This document shows, one piece after another, positions 47,270 through 56,728 of a stretch of DNA of 64,000 bases. The DNA lies in NCBI RefSeq assembly GCF_024345575.1, contig NZ_JAGQBJ010000006.1:1-64000 (forward strand). The letters run 5' to 3'. Positions within the stretch are counted from its first letter, which is position 1. Each line of letters begins with the position of its first letter. This stretch comes from Cyanobium sp. Morenito 9A2. GTDB lineage: Bacteria > Cyanobacteriota > Cyanobacteriia > PCC-6307 > Cyanobiaceae. The translations under genes and the position numbers were made by a program. The notes below the pieces were generated by a model. It was not told the origin of the DNA. It was given only the letters and a program-made list of their open reading frames with translations, and made no database searches.

Positions 47270-48136
47270 TTGGCTGAGGGGGGCGCCAGGCTGGCCATTC
47301 GGCTGTTGCAGGACGCCGCTGAACGCGGCGACCTGGACCCCTGGGATGTGGATGTGATTGCCGTCGTCGACGGCTTCCTGGATCAACTGCGCTCGCGCAT
47401 CGTCGTGCCCCGGTTGGTGGGGGCGCACCCGGGCCGGCGGGGGGGCAGCTATGAGCAGGATCTCGCCGAGACGAGCGAGGCGTTTCTGGCTGCTTCGGTG
47501 CTGGTTTCGCTGAAGGCGGAGGTGCTCGAAGCCCAGACCTTCCCCCCCGATCTCCCCCTCGAGGACGCCTTCGCCTTCGACGCGTCGGACGAACATGCCG
47601 ATGACGTCGTGATCGAGCTGCCTCGGCGCCCTGAGCGGCACCTCTGGCGGCGGCCCGTGGCCCCACCGCCGCTGCAGCGGCCGGTGACCCTGGGGGAATT
47701 GATTCGCCAGCTCGAAGACATCGCCGAGCGCCTGGAGCAGGATCAGGGCCGCAGCCGACCCACCTACCGCAGCAAGCGCCTGAGCGATCGGGCCGTGATC
47801 GAGCAGGTGGCCGCCCTGGCCCACCGGGAAAAGCTGCCCGAGACCACCGCCGCCCTGAGTCAGTTCCTGCTGCGCTGGCCGGCGGCCCTCGACTGGGTCG
47901 GCTTCGACACGCTCGTGGAGGTGTGGATCGCCGAAGCCCCACCGGATCTCGACAGCGATCGGGTAGGGGTGTTCTGGGCCCTGTTGTTCCTCTGCGCCCA
48001 GGGCAAGGTGGACCTGTCCCAGGAGGGGGGCCTGTTCGCCCCCTTGACGTTGAAACGCAACTTGGTGGGCAGCGAAAGCGTCCAGCTGCCCTTGGTGCCA
48101 GCTCCTTTGCCGGCTCGGCAAGCCCTGGCGGCCTGA
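47270..48136 (+). CDS. scpA: Segregation and condensation protein A
   Basis: ScpA is the kleisin that bridges the SMC heads with ScpB and organises the chromosome. The 288-residue protein starts from a TTG (MAEGGARLAIRLLQDAAERG) and has the family's DLDPWDVDVIAVVDGFLDQL and FLAASVLVSLKAEVLE. It ends with a C-terminal winged helix over about 225-270. Many homologues begin with about 15 more residues; no in-frame ATG/GTG start is available upstream, so TTG is accepted. No scpB or smc lies in the window. Confidence 0.9.
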   Translation: MAEGGARLAIRLLQDAAERGDLDPWDVDVIAVVDGFLDQLRSRIVVPRLVGAHPGRRGGSYEQDLAETSEAFLAASVLVSLKAEVLEAQTFPPDLPLEDAFAFDASDEHADDVVIELPRRPERHLWRRPVAPPPLQRPVTLGELIRQLEDIAERLEQDQGRSRPTYRSKRLSDRAVIEQVAALAHREKLPETTAALSQFLLRWPAALDWVGFDTLVEVWIAEAPPDLDSDRVGVFWALLFLCAQGKVDLSQEGGLFAPLTLKRNLVGSESVQLPLVPAPLPARQALAA

Positions 48137-48183
48137 ACCCTGCACCTAAACTGAATCAACTTCAGCAAGGCAGACGGACGTCG

Positions 48184-49365
48184 ATGAAGGCGATGATCCT
48201 GGCCGCCGGCAAAGGAACACGGGTGCGTCCGATCACGCACACCATCCCCAAGCCAATGATCCCCATCCTGCAGAAACCTGTGATGGAGTTTCTGCTGGAG
48301 TTGCTCAAGGAGCATGGCTTCACTGAAGTCATGGTGAATGTTTCCCACCTCGCCGAGGAAATCGAAAACTATTTCCGCGACGGCCAACGCTTCGGCGTCG
48401 AGATTGCCTACAGCTTCGAGGGCCGCATTGAAGATGGTCAACTTCTCGGCGAAGCCATGGGTTCCGCCGGCGGGATCAAGAAGATCCAGACCTTCCAACC
48501 CTTCTTCGACGACACCTTTGTGGTGCTCTGCGGTGATGCCCTGATCGACCTGGACCTCACCGAAGCCGTACGGCGCCATAAGGAGAAGGGAGCCCTCGCG
48601 AGCCTGGTCACCAAGCGCGTGCCCCGCGACCAGGTCAGCAGCTATGGCGTGGTGGTCACCGACAACGACGGCCGCGTGCTCACGTTCCAGGAGAAACCCG
48701 ACATCTCGGATGCCCTGAGCGACACGATCAACACTGGCATCTACATCTTCGAACCTGAGGTTCTCGATCACATCCCCGTCGGCGTGCCCTTCGACATCGG
48801 CGCCGATCTTTTCCCCAAGCTGGTCGAGGCCGGGGCACCTTTCTACGCCCTTCCGATGGAATTCGAGTGGGTGGACATCGGCAAAGTTCCTGATTACTGG
48901 CAGGCGATTCGCAGCGTGCTCGAAGGACACGTGCGCCAGGTGGAAATTCCAGGCAAGGAGGTGCATCCCGGTGTCTTCACCGGCCTGAATGTGGCCGCCA
49001 ACTGGGACCGGATTAACGTCAAAGGCCCCGTCTACGTGGGTGGAATGACCAAGATCGAAGATGGAGCCACCATCATCGGGCCCACGATGATTGGTCCCAG
49101 TTGTCACATCTGCGAGGGCAGCACGATCGACAACTCGATCATCTTTGAGTACTCCCGTATTGGAGCAGGAGTGCGGCTGGTGGAGAAACTCGTGTTCGGC
49201 CGCTATTGCGTTGATCGCAATGGAGATCACTTCGATCTCCAGGAAGCCGCTCTCGATTGGTTGATCACGGATTCCCGCCGCCAGGACCATGGCGCCCCCT
49301 CCCCCCAACAGAAGGCCCTCGCCGACTTGCTCGGCACCGACCTCGCCGTGGGCAAGGCGAACTGA
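48184..49365 (+). CDS. Sugar-phosphate nucleotidyltransferase (mannose-1-phosphate guanylyltransferase-like)
   Basis: The 393-residue enzyme begins MKAMILAAGKGTRVRPITHT, the NTP-binding signature, with PKPMIPILQKP and the metal-binding VLCGDALIDLDL. The C-terminal third (about 270-350) shows a left-handed beta-helix with hexapeptide repeats (VYVGGMTKIEDGATIIGPTM; IGAGVRLVEKL). It transfers a nucleotide to a hexose-1-phosphate for polysaccharide precursors. Cyanobacterial annotations vary between GDP-mannose and dTDP/UDP-glucose types, and I cannot decide here. It is monocistronic by position and converges with metF. Confidence 0.85.
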   Translation: MKAMILAAGKGTRVRPITHTIPKPMIPILQKPVMEFLLELLKEHGFTEVMVNVSHLAEEIENYFRDGQRFGVEIAYSFEGRIEDGQLLGEAMGSAGGIKKIQTFQPFFDDTFVVLCGDALIDLDLTEAVRRHKEKGALASLVTKRVPRDQVSSYGVVVTDNDGRVLTFQEKPDISDALSDTINTGIYIFEPEVLDHIPVGVPFDIGADLFPKLVEAGAPFYALPMEFEWVDIGKVPDYWQAIRSVLEGHVRQVEIPGKEVHPGVFTGLNVAANWDRINVKGPVYVGGMTKIEDGATIIGPTMIGPSCHICEGSTIDNSIIFEYSRIGAGVRLVEKLVFGRYCVDRNGDHFDLQEAALDWLITDSRRQDHGAPSPQQKALADLLGTDLAVGKAN

Positions 49366-49401
49366 GCGATCGTCTCATCCCCGCCCCAGGGCCCACCTGT
49401 T

Positions 49402-50337
49402 TCAGCGCACGACGGCGGGCTCGATGAGCGGCGGGAGGCCCGCCGCCTGGAGAATCGCCGGAATCCGTTCTTCCGCTTTAATCGCCATCAGATGAACCCC
49501 TTGGGCGATCGTTCGGTAGGCACGCACCTGCTCGGCGGCGATGGCGATGCCCTCAGCGGCCGGATCGCTGGCGCCCTGCAGCCGATCGATCACATCCTGG
49601 GGAATCGAGGCCCCTGGCACCACCCGGTTGATGAATGCGGCGTTGCGGGCCGACTTAAGCAGAAACACCCCCGCCAGCACCGGCAGCCCAAAGGGTCGAG
49701 CAATCTGATCGCAAAAACGTTCAAGGGCGCCGGTATCCATCACCATCTGGGTCTGGATGAAGCGGGCGCCGGCAGCCTGCTTGCGCTCCAGTCGGCGCTT
49801 GAGGCCACTCCAGCTCCGAGACTGGGGATCGGCAGCTGTGCCAGCAAACAGGGCTGTGGGACCATCGGGCAAGGTGTCCTTCACGGGGTCTTCGCCGCGG
49901 TTGAAGGCCGACACCAACTCCAGCAGCCGCACGGCCTCCAGTTCGTTCACGGGGCGGGCGCTGGGCTGGTCTCCGGCGCGAACGGGATCGCCCGTGAGGC
50001 AGAGCAGATTGCGGATGCCCAGGGCATGGGCCCCCAGCAGATCGGCCTGAAGCGCAATGCGGTTGCGATCCCGGCAGGTGAGCTGCCAGACAGGCTCGAT
50101 ACCCGCCTCCAGCAGCAACTTGCAGACCGCCAGGCTGCTCATACGCATCACCGCCCGGCTGCCATCGGTGACGTTGATGGCATGCACCAGACCCTTGAGG
50201 GAAGCGGCAACCCCCAAGGCGCGGGCCGCATCGCCACCCCTTGGAGGGGTCACCTCCGCCGTGATCGCGAACTGACCGGAGCGGAGGGCCTCTTGTAGCA
50301 GCAAGGTTCGAGGCGTCAGCCGGGTGGGTCCCATCAT
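49402..50337 (-). CDS. metF: Methylenetetrahydrofolate reductase
   Basis: MetF reduces 5,10-methylene-THF to 5-methyl-THF for methionine synthesis. The 311-residue protein has the TIM-barrel signatures FAITAEVTPPRGGD, INVTDGSRAVMRMS, LTCRDRNRIALQADLLGAHA, LLCLTGDPVRAGD and FIQTQMVMD, which contact FAD. Length is typical. It is divergent from the small LuxR-type gene pedR (60 bases apart). Confidence 0.93.
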   Translation of the reverse strand: MMGPTRLTPRTLLLQEALRSGQFAITAEVTPPRGGDAARALGVAASLKGLVHAINVTDGSRAVMRMSSLAVCKLLLEAGIEPVWQLTCRDRNRIALQADLLGAHALGIRNLLCLTGDPVRAGDQPSARPVNELEAVRLLELVSAFNRGEDPVKDTLPDGPTALFAGTAADPQSRSWSGLKRRLERKQAAGARFIQTQMVMDTGALERFCDQIARPFGLPVLAGVFLLKSARNAAFINRVVPGASIPQDVIDRLQGASDPAAEGIAIAAEQVRAYRTIAQGVHLMAIKAEERIPAILQAAGLPPLIEPAVVR

Positions 50338-50397
50338 GGGTTAACACAGCCTTTCGGCCTGGGTACAGTGACGTTGTCCAAGGGCTCCTGACCCGTG

Positions 50398-50673
50398 ATG
50401 CCTGATCTCGGCGGCCTGCCTGCGGTACGCACCAGCCTGTCGGAACGGGAGCTTGAAATCATTGAGCTGGTGGCCACGGGGCTCACGAATCAGGAAGTGG
50501 CCGAAAAGCTCGTGATCAGCAAGCGCACGGTCGACAACCACGTCAGCAACATCTTCACCAAGACCGGCGCCAAGAACCGGGTGGCCCTGCTCAATTGGGC
50601 CATGGACAATGGCAAGATCTGCCGTGACGGCTTCAACTGCTGCACCCTGCCCGCCCCCGGCCAGCACCCCTGA
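50398..50673 (+). CDS. pedR: Small LuxR-type regulator, PedR-like
   Basis: PedR is a LuxR-family regulator of about 90 residues reported to sense photosynthetic electron transport via thioredoxin and adjust chlorophyll and stress genes. The 91-residue product consists of a GerE helix-turn-helix (LSERELEIIELVATGLTNQE; LVISKRTVDNHVSNIFTKTG) without a receiver. The C-terminal tail NCCTLP carries a vicinal Cys pair and follows another Cys in GKICRDG, consistent with redox control. The ATG at 50398 is preferred over an in-frame GTG one codon upstream. Confidence 0.85.
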   Translation: MPDLGGLPAVRTSLSERELEIIELVATGLTNQEVAEKLVISKRTVDNHVSNIFTKTGAKNRVALLNWAMDNGKICRDGFNCCTLPAPGQHP

Positions 50674-50705
50674 TCCAGCGCGACAGGAGCGCTAGCCCGC
50701 AGAGC

Positions 50706-50861
50706 TCAGTCCGCCCAGACCCAGTCCCCCCCGTCGTCGCCCAGGGGTTCGAACGTGACAGCGTCGGCTTCGAGCTCGAACAGTTCGACATAGTCCTGGC
50801 AGGCATCTCGGTCGCGCCCCACGAAGCGCAGCAGACCCTGGTGGTCGTAGAGGCCGATCAC
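50706..50861 (-). CDS. Small conserved-looking acidic protein (51 residues), unrecognised
   Basis: The frame starts from a GTG at 50861 and reads MIGLYDHQGLLRFVGRDRDA, then CQDYVELFELEADAVTFEPL and an Asp/Gly/Trp-rich end (GDDGGDWVWAD). The pattern IGLYD..G.LRF.G.DR.AC..Y.ELF resembles short cyanobacterial proteins of unknown function that I recall but cannot verify. An in-frame TGA lies just upstream, so the GTG is the only usual start. It is downstream of the CYTH gene on the same strand and converges with pedR. Confidence 0.65.
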   Translation of the reverse strand: MIGLYDHQGLLRFVGRDRDACQDYVELFELEADAVTFEPLGDDGGDWVWAD

Positions 50862-50939
50862 GGCAATCCATCAATGACGTTGGTCCAGGTACAGGGGCGC
50901 GTCAAACCCCAAGCCCGTTCCTTTCCCAAAGCCTATGGC

Positions 50940-51497
50940 CTAGGGAGCAGCCTCCGAGCCCCCCAGATGCTGCAGGATCCATCTGCGCGGCTCCGCCTCC
51001 CAGCGCTCGAACGGATGGTGCGCAAGGGCCGCATTGCTGAGCTCCCCAAGGCCGGTGATCTCCCAGGAGCACCAGGGGGGAAGGGGCACCGGCTGATCCG
51101 CCCGCTCCAGCTCCACCTCAGCGATCACCAGGGGAGCATTCACCCCCTCGAAGACATCAAGCACCCAGTCGCCACCGCTCAGATCGAGGCTGTAGCGACG
51201 CTTGCTCAAGGTCACCGGCGCCAGGTCCAGGAGGGTGGCGGCCTCCTCAGAAGGGATCGGATACTCGAACTCATGGCGGGCCAGGCCTCCGGTGGGCGCC
51301 TTCAAGGTGAGCCAGGCCCTGCCGTTGCCGCCATCAGCGCCCTTCCCGGCCTCAGCGGCGGCGCAACGCACCCGCACCGTGAAACCGTCCCGCTCAGCCG
51401 CCAGGTAGCCCTGGCGCAGGGCCTGCTCCCCAATCACATGGGGACGCCAGGCCTCCCCCCCAGCGACAAGAAACCGCCGCTCGATCTCCAGCGCCAT
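50940..51497 (-). CDS. CYTH domain protein
   Basis: CYTH proteins are tunnel-fold phosphohydrolases or adenylyl cyclases; bacterial members often act on inorganic triphosphate. The 185-residue product begins [17 protein letters not shown], giving the ExExK-like signature as EIERR, followed by RQGYLA, TVRVR, AWLTLKAP and HEFEYPIP, and ending with WEITG. The ATG at 51497 shares its A with the nadK stop (TGATG), so it is coupled to nadK. An alternative GTG start lies four codons upstream. Confidence 0.88.
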   Translation of the reverse strand: MALEIERRFLVAGGEAWRPHVIGEQALRQGYLAAERDGFTVRVRCAAAEAGKGADGGNGRAWLTLKAPTGGLARHEFEYPIPSEEAATLLDLAPVTLSKRRYSLDLSGGDWVLDVFEGVNAPLVIAEVELERADQPVPLPPWCSWEITGLGELSNAALAHHPFERWEAEPRRWILQHLGGSEAAP

Positions 51498-52528
51498 CAG
51501 CCTCCCCACGCTCCATGGGGGCGAGGGGAATCGGGCACCGAAAGGCTGCCAGCCCAGTGCAACTTCTGGGTGAGGGTGCGGTAGTAAGAGGGGCTCTGCT
51601 CCAGAACCACCATCAGGGCCTGGTGGCGTGAGCGCCGCACCAGAACGCGCTCACCCGGCACCAGCTCCCCTGCCTGGGCCCCGTCCTTCCAGAGCCGCAC
51701 CCGCCGGCCCGGCTCCCCCAGGGGGCGAATCACCAGCTGCGCCCGGGGCGGCACCACCACCGTGCGGCTGGAGAGGCTCATCGGACAGATCGGAGTGACC
51801 ACAATCGCGTCCAGTCCCGGGTGCAGGATCGGTCCCCCGGCGGCCATGACATAGCCGGTGGAGCCAGTGGGGGTGGCGATGATCAGGCCGTCACCGCGGA
51901 AGTGGTCGATGACCTCGCCATCGATGGCCAGCTCCAGATCGCAGGTGGGGGAGAGGGTTTCCAGGCTGGGGCGCACGTAGACATCATTCAGGGCGGTGTG
52001 GATCCCGGCGCTGGTGATCAGCGGCTCGCCAGAGTCGCTCTCCAGGGAGGCTTCCAACATCATCCTGCGCTCAAGGGCGAAGCGGTCCTCGCGCAGGCGC
52101 TGCCAAAGATTGAACTCGCGGTGCTGGGATCGGTCGGCTTCCTGGGGAGGCGAGCCCGGCGCAGCGCTCTTCTGGTCAACCTCGGCGGTTCGATCTGAGC
52201 CATCGGGATCCCAGAGGCGGAGCAGCTTGCGGTCGTGGGTGAGGAAGCCAAGGTGACCCCCGACATTGAAACTGAGGATCGGCACCCCCAAGGGCCCCAG
52301 GTGACGGGAAGCCCCCAAGACAGTGCCATCGCCCCCCAGCACCACGGCCAGATCGGGCAGACCAGTGCCGGACGCGATCAAGGAAGGATAGGGGTCCAGG
52401 TCCTGGCCACTGGCGGCGAGCGCCACAGCAATTCCCTGGCTGCGCAGATCTGCTGCGCAGCGGCGGGACTGGCGTTGCGCCGGAGCGTTGCCGGCACGAT
52501 GGATGAGCCAGACCGTCTCCAGACGCAT
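51497..52528 (-). CDS. nadK: NAD kinase with a central insertion
   Basis: NadK phosphorylates NAD to NADP. The 343-residue protein has the GGDG motif ([16 protein letters not shown]), [14 protein letters not shown], the NE/D-like [10 protein letters not shown] and the conserved [17 protein letters not shown]. Between about residues 107 and 143 (after RLWDP, before [18 protein letters not shown]) there is an extra acidic, Ser/Pro-rich stretch of about 35 residues not expected in the fold. It lies downstream of ndhE and is coupled to the CYTH gene. Confidence 0.92.
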   Translation of the reverse strand: MRLETVWLIHRAGNAPAQRQSRRCAADLRSQGIAVALAASGQDLDPYPSLIASGTGLPDLAVVLGGDGTVLGASRHLGPLGVPILSFNVGGHLGFLTHDRKLLRLWDPDGSDRTAEVDQKSAAPGSPPQEADRSQHREFNLWQRLREDRFALERRMMLEASLESDSGEPLITSAGIHTALNDVYVRPSLETLSPTCDLELAIDGEVIDHFRGDGLIIATPTGSTGYVMAAGGPILHPGLDAIVVTPICPMSLSSRTVVVPPRAQLVIRPLGEPGRRVRLWKDGAQAGELVPGERVLVRRSRHQALMVVLEQSPSYYRTLTQKLHWAGSLSVPDSPRPHGAWGG

Positions 52529-52576
52529 ACTCAGCCCCTCAAAAGAGACGGTGGGCGGATGAACAAACCGCCAGCC

Positions 52577-52906
52577 CTACCAGCGCAGCAGGTTGAAGCG
52601 TTCCATGTCGACGGTTTCACGGTTGCGGTAGAGGGAGAGCAAAATCGCCAGCCCAACGGCCGCCTCGGCCGCCGCCACGCAGATCACGAAAATCGCGAAC
52701 ACCTGGCCGCGGATCAGCTGACCGTCGAGGTAGCTGGAGAAGGCCATGAGATTGATATTGACGCCGTTGAGCATCAACTCGATGCTCATCAGCACCCGCA
52801 CGGCATTGCGGCTGTTGATCAGTCCCCAGACGCCGGTGCAGAAGAGCAGCGCCGCCAGCACCAGGTAGGCCTGCAGGGGGATGGTGGTGGGGAGTTCAAG
52901 GCTCAT
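52577..52906 (-). CDS. ndhE: NAD(P)H dehydrogenase-like subunit NdhE
   Basis: NdhE (NuoK-like) is a three-helix membrane subunit of NDH-1. The 109-residue protein has [37 protein letters not shown] with its conserved Glu, and [20 protein letters not shown] with the second conserved Glu. Its start overlaps the ndhG stop by four bases. It is the last of ndhA-I-G-E. Confidence 0.96.
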   Translation of the reverse strand: MSLELPTTIPLQAYLVLAALLFCTGVWGLINSRNAVRVLMSIELMLNGVNINLMAFSSYLDGQLIRGQVFAIFVICVAAAEAAVGLAILLSLYRNRETVDMERFNLLRW

Positions 52907-53532
52907 GGGGTTTTCTCCAAGAGAGACGATTCCAGGGCGGAGCGATCCAGCAGCAGGGGGATGCGCTCCTTCTCGATCAGACCTTGATCCACCGGCTCAC
53001 CGGTGATCACATCGCTGACGAGGACATCGCGGCGGGCGAGCACGATCGCGCCGATCATCGACATCAACAGCAGCACCGAGGCCAGCTCAAAGGGCAGCAG
53101 GTAGTCGCTGAACAGATGTTCGCCGATGCGCAGGGTGGCCTCATCCCCCAGGGGCTCCGGCCCGGGAAGGGCCCAGGAGGTGGTGAGATCGACGCGCAAC
53201 AGCAAGGCGAAGAGACCGGCGCAGACCGCGCCGGAGAGCACCCGGCGCAGAGCCAGCCCGGGGATGGCGGCCAGATTTTCCTTCTTGTTCACAAGCATGA
53301 TCGCGAACAGGATCAGCACGTTCACGGCGCCGACATAGACCAGCACCTGGGCGGCGGCGACGAAGCTGGCGTTGAGCAGCAGGTAGAGGCCGGCCACGGA
53401 GAGAAACACCCCTCCAAGCAGGAAGGCTGAATAAACGATGTTGGGCAGCAGAACAACCCCAAGGGCACCCACCACCAGAGTGATCGAGAGGGCGGCAAAG
53501 CAGATGAACTGAGCCGTGGAAGCAATGGACAT
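52903..53532 (-). CDS. ndhG: NAD(P)H dehydrogenase-like subunit NdhG
   Basis: NdhG (NuoJ-like) is a five-helix membrane subunit. The 209-residue protein begins [20 protein letters not shown] and has the NuoJ-type [20 protein letters not shown] and [20 protein letters not shown]. Its ATG overlaps the ndhI stop by one base (TGATG). Confidence 0.95.
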   Translation of the reverse strand: MSIASTAQFICFAALSITLVVGALGVVLLPNIVYSAFLLGGVFLSVAGLYLLLNASFVAAAQVLVYVGAVNVLILFAIMLVNKKENLAAIPGLALRRVLSGAVCAGLFALLLRVDLTTSWALPGPEPLGDEATLRIGEHLFSDYLLPFELASVLLLMSMIGAIVLARRDVLVSDVITGEPVDQGLIEKERIPLLLDRSALESSLLEKTP

Positions 53533-54164
53533 CAGGAGGGCACTCCGGTGTCGGTGGCAGGGGCAGGGGTGGAAGGGGCCGCAGCGGCTTCGTCCGCGAG
53601 GATCTGGTCGGGGCGAGCCCCAGCTCGGGGACGGGCGGGATCGACGCCGTGGGGATCGATGACCCCCTTGGGCAAGTAACCAAATTCCCTGAGGGGGATC
53701 ACCGCCGGATCTTGGGTGACGCTGGTGGGCAGACGACCAAGGGCGACGTTGTCATAGTTGAGGCTATGGCGATCGAAGGCCGCCAGCTCATACTCCTCGG
53801 TCATCGAGAGGCAGTTGGTGGGGCAGTATTCGACGCAGTTACCACAGAAGATACACACACCGAAATCGATCGAATAATTTCGGAGTTCCTTCTTCTTGGT
53901 CTCTTTGTTTGCGACCCAATCCACCACCGGCAGGTTGATCGGGCAAACCCTCACACACACCTCACAGGCGATGCACTTATCGAATTCAAAGTGGATGCGG
54001 CCCCGGTAGCGCTCTGAGGGAATCAGTTTTTCGTAGGGGTACTGAACCGTGATCGGCCGGCGCTTGAGGTGATCAAACGTGACCGAAAGACCATCGGTGA
54101 TGTACTTCGCGGCACTGACCGCATCCTTGGTGTAGTCACCGACCTGTTTCAGAAAGCCAAACAT
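53532..54164 (-). CDS. ndhI: NAD(P)H dehydrogenase-like iron-sulfur subunit NdhI
   Basis: NdhI (NuoI-like) carries two [4Fe-4S] clusters that pass electrons from ferredoxin. The 210-residue protein has the binding motifs [12 protein letters not shown] and [12 protein letters not shown], and begins [20 protein letters not shown]. The C-terminal 30 or so residues (Pro/Ala-rich, [20 protein letters not shown]) extend past the conserved domain. ATG at 54164 gives the family start; upstream open frame is antisense to ndhA. It follows ndhA after 62 bases. Confidence 0.96.
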   Translation of the reverse strand: MFGFLKQVGDYTKDAVSAAKYITDGLSVTFDHLKRRPITVQYPYEKLIPSERYRGRIHFEFDKCIACEVCVRVCPINLPVVDWVANKETKKKELRNYSIDFGVCIFCGNCVEYCPTNCLSMTEEYELAAFDRHSLNYDNVALGRLPTSVTQDPAVIPLREFGYLPKGVIDPHGVDPARPRAGARPDQILADEAAAAPSTPAPATDTGVPS

Positions 54165-54226
54165 GAGCCTGGAAGGGGAGGGTGAAGTGCGGAAGGCCTG
54201 GACAGCATGATGGCGGGGAGCGGGCC

Positions 54227-55405
54227 TCAGCCGCCGAAAAAGGCCGGGAAAGCCAACTTCAGGCCGGCGGTGACCAGCAGATTGACCAGGGCGATCGGCA
54301 GCAGGAACTTCCAGCCCAGATCGAGGAGCTGGTCGATCCGCACCCGAGGGGTGGTCCAGCGCAGCAGGATGGCGATGAACACCAGCGCGTAGGCCTTGAG
54401 CACAGTCATCACGATGCCCACCGAGCCCGTGATCACCTGCACCAGTGGCGCATCCGGGGAGAGGCCCAGGGCCGAGGCGAGCCACTCCACGGGCACCGGG
54501 AAACCCCAGCCGCCCAGGTAAAGCACCGACACCAGCAGGGCCGAGAGCACGAGGTTGATGTAACTGCCCAGGTAGAAGAGGGCAAACTTCATGCCGGCGT
54601 ACTCGGTCTGGTAGCCCGCCACGAGTTCCTCCTCGGCCTCTGGAAGATCGAAGGGCAGGCGCTCGCATTCGGCGAGGGCACAGATCCAGAAGATCAGAAA
54701 TCCAACCGGCTGACGCCAGATGTTCCAGCTCAAAATCCCCGCACCGTTCTGTTGATCGACGATGTCGACGGTGGAGAGCGAGTTGCTCATCATCACAATC
54801 GCAAGCACCGCCAGGGCCAGGGGAATCTCGTAGCTGATCGACTGGGCCGCCGCCCGCAGCCCCCCGAGCAACGAATACTTGTTGTTACTTGAGTAACCGC
54901 TCATCAGCAAGCCAATGGGCTGGATGCTGCTCAGGGAGATCCACAGAAAGATCCCGACGCCCACGTTGCTGATCAGGAGGTGCTGGCCGAAGGGCACCAC
55001 CAGCCAGGAGAGGATCACCGGCACCACCACCAGGATCGGTCCGAGGGTGAAGAGCAGGCCATCGGCCTTGGCAGGAATCACGTCTTCCTTGACCAGGAGC
55101 TTGAGTCCATCGGCGATCGGCTGAAGCACGCCCAGGGCCCCGGCGTACTCGGGGCCGATGCGCTGCTGCACCGCCGCCGAAATTTTTCGCTCCAGCCACA
55201 CGGTGACCAGCACGCCAACGACGGCCGCCACCAGCACCAGCAGCATCGGCAGGGGCAGCCAGAGCAGATGGGCGGCGGCAGGGGTGAAGCCGAAGCCTTC
55301 AAGAGCGGCGCTGAAACTGGACTCCAGGTCCAGGCCAGGGCTCACCACACCGGGAGTCACGGCGGCGGAGATCAAAGGGGTGAGGTCTGCGAGGGCAGGA
55401 ACCAT
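54227..55405 (-). CDS. ndhA: NAD(P)H dehydrogenase-like subunit NdhA
   Basis: NdhA (NuoH-like) anchors the hydrophilic arm and lies at the plastoquinone site. The 392-residue protein has about eight helices and the conserved [53 protein letters not shown] with the acidic loop, and [17 protein letters not shown]. It begins [20 protein letters not shown]. It is first in ndhA-I-G-E and follows gltA by 38 bases on the same strand. Confidence 0.96.
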   Translation of the reverse strand: MVPALADLTPLISAAVTPGVVSPGLDLESSFSAALEGFGFTPAAAHLLWLPLPMLLVLVAAVVGVLVTVWLERKISAAVQQRIGPEYAGALGVLQPIADGLKLLVKEDVIPAKADGLLFTLGPILVVVPVILSWLVVPFGQHLLISNVGVGIFLWISLSSIQPIGLLMSGYSSNNKYSLLGGLRAAAQSISYEIPLALAVLAIVMMSNSLSTVDIVDQQNGAGILSWNIWRQPVGFLIFWICALAECERLPFDLPEAEEELVAGYQTEYAGMKFALFYLGSYINLVLSALLVSVLYLGGWGFPVPVEWLASALGLSPDAPLVQVITGSVGIVMTVLKAYALVFIAILLRWTTPRVRIDQLLDLGWKFLLPIALVNLLVTAGLKLAFPAFFGG

Positions 55406-55443
55406 GGGGGCAGCTGCTGTGGAGGCAACTTAGGCGCAAGTGG

Positions 55444-56625
55444 TCAGGAGTGGGCGGGGCGGGCGCTGATGGGCTCCCAGGCCCGACGGCTGGCACCGGT
55501 GTAGATCTGCGTGGGCCGGAAGATGCGGTTGGCCCCCAGCTGCTCCTTCCAGTGGGCCAGCCAACCGGCGGTGCGGGCGATGGCGAAGAGCGGTGTGAAC
55601 AGGTCTTCCGGGATGCCGAGCTTGCGGTAGACGAGGCCGGAATAGAAATCCACATTGGGATAGATGCCCTTGGGGCCCAGCCGCTCGGCGGCCACCTGCT
55701 CCAACTTGCGGGCCAGGTCGTAGAGCGGATCGTGGCCGAACTGATCGAAGAGCTGCTCCGCCAGCTTCTGGAGAATCACGGCGCGGGGATCCTTGACCTT
55801 GTACTCGCGGTGGCCGAAACCCATGATCTTCTGCTTCCCGGCGATGGCCCGATCCAGCCAGGCCTCCACCTGGTCTTCGCTGCCGATCTCCTCAAGCATT
55901 GTCAGCACATCTTCGTTGGCGCCGCCGTGGAGGGGCCCCGCCAGGGTGCCGACGGCCGAGGCCACCACGGCGTAGGGATCGGTGAGGGTGCTGGCGGTGA
56001 CGCGGGCGCTGAAGGTGCTGGCGTTAAGGCTGTGCTCGGCGTGGAGAATCAGACAGGCATCAAAAATGCGGGCCGCCAGGGGATCGGGCTCCTGCTCGGT
56101 GAGCATGTAAAGGAAGTTGGAGGCATAGGCCAGATCGTCCCGGGGCTGGATCGGATCCTGCCCCTTGCGGATCAGCTGGAAGGCCGCGACCATCGTTGGA
56201 ATCTTGGCGATCAGCCGGACCACGGCCCCGTAGATGTATTCGGGGTTGTCGAGGGCGCGGCGGGAATAGAACAGACCCAGGGAAGCGGCACTGGCCTGCA
56301 AGGCATCCATCGGGTGCCCCCCCGAGGGGAAGCTCTTCATCATGTCCCGGATGCGGAAGCTCACCCGGCGGTGCATCTGCACCTCCCGCTCGAAGGCCCG
56401 CAGTTCCTCGGCATTGGGCAACTCGCCCCAGATGAGCAGATGGGTGGTTTCCAGGAAACTGCTGTGGACCGCCAGCTCCTCGAGCGGATAGCCCCGGTAG
56501 GTGAGCAGGCCCTGGGTGCCGTCGATGTCACAGATCGCCGATTGGGTGGCGGGCACCCCCTCCAGGCCGGGGCGGAAGACCACTCCATTGCCCGTGGCGG
56601 CCTGGGGGGAAGCCTCGACAACCAT
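55444..56625 (-). CDS. gltA: Citrate synthase
   Basis: GltA condenses oxaloacetate and acetyl-CoA to citrate. The 393-residue protein shows the catalytic His regions LILHAEHSLNAS and GPLHGGANEDVL, and MGFGHREYKVKDPRA, then the C-terminal Asp/Arg-bearing YPNVDFYSGLVYRKLGIP. It is of the bacterial type II-like short form. It sits just upstream of the ndhA operon on the same strand; co-transcription of TCA entry with NDH-1 genes is possible. Confidence 0.95.
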   Translation of the reverse strand: MVVEASPQAATGNGVVFRPGLEGVPATQSAICDIDGTQGLLTYRGYPLEELAVHSSFLETTHLLIWGELPNAEELRAFEREVQMHRRVSFRIRDMMKSFPSGGHPMDALQASAASLGLFYSRRALDNPEYIYGAVVRLIAKIPTMVAAFQLIRKGQDPIQPRDDLAYASNFLYMLTEQEPDPLAARIFDACLILHAEHSLNASTFSARVTASTLTDPYAVVASAVGTLAGPLHGGANEDVLTMLEEIGSEDQVEAWLDRAIAGKQKIMGFGHREYKVKDPRAVILQKLAEQLFDQFGHDPLYDLARKLEQVAAERLGPKGIYPNVDFYSGLVYRKLGIPEDLFTPLFAIARTAGWLAHWKEQLGANRIFRPTQIYTGASRRAWEPISARPAHS

Positions 56626-56728
56626 GGCGGCGCGGTGTGCGGGGGGCCCTGAAACCTAGGACCGAGGGCCCGAGGCTCGCAGTAGCGCTACCGACCGGCG
56701 GAGGTGCCTTTCCAACGACCTTGAACGC

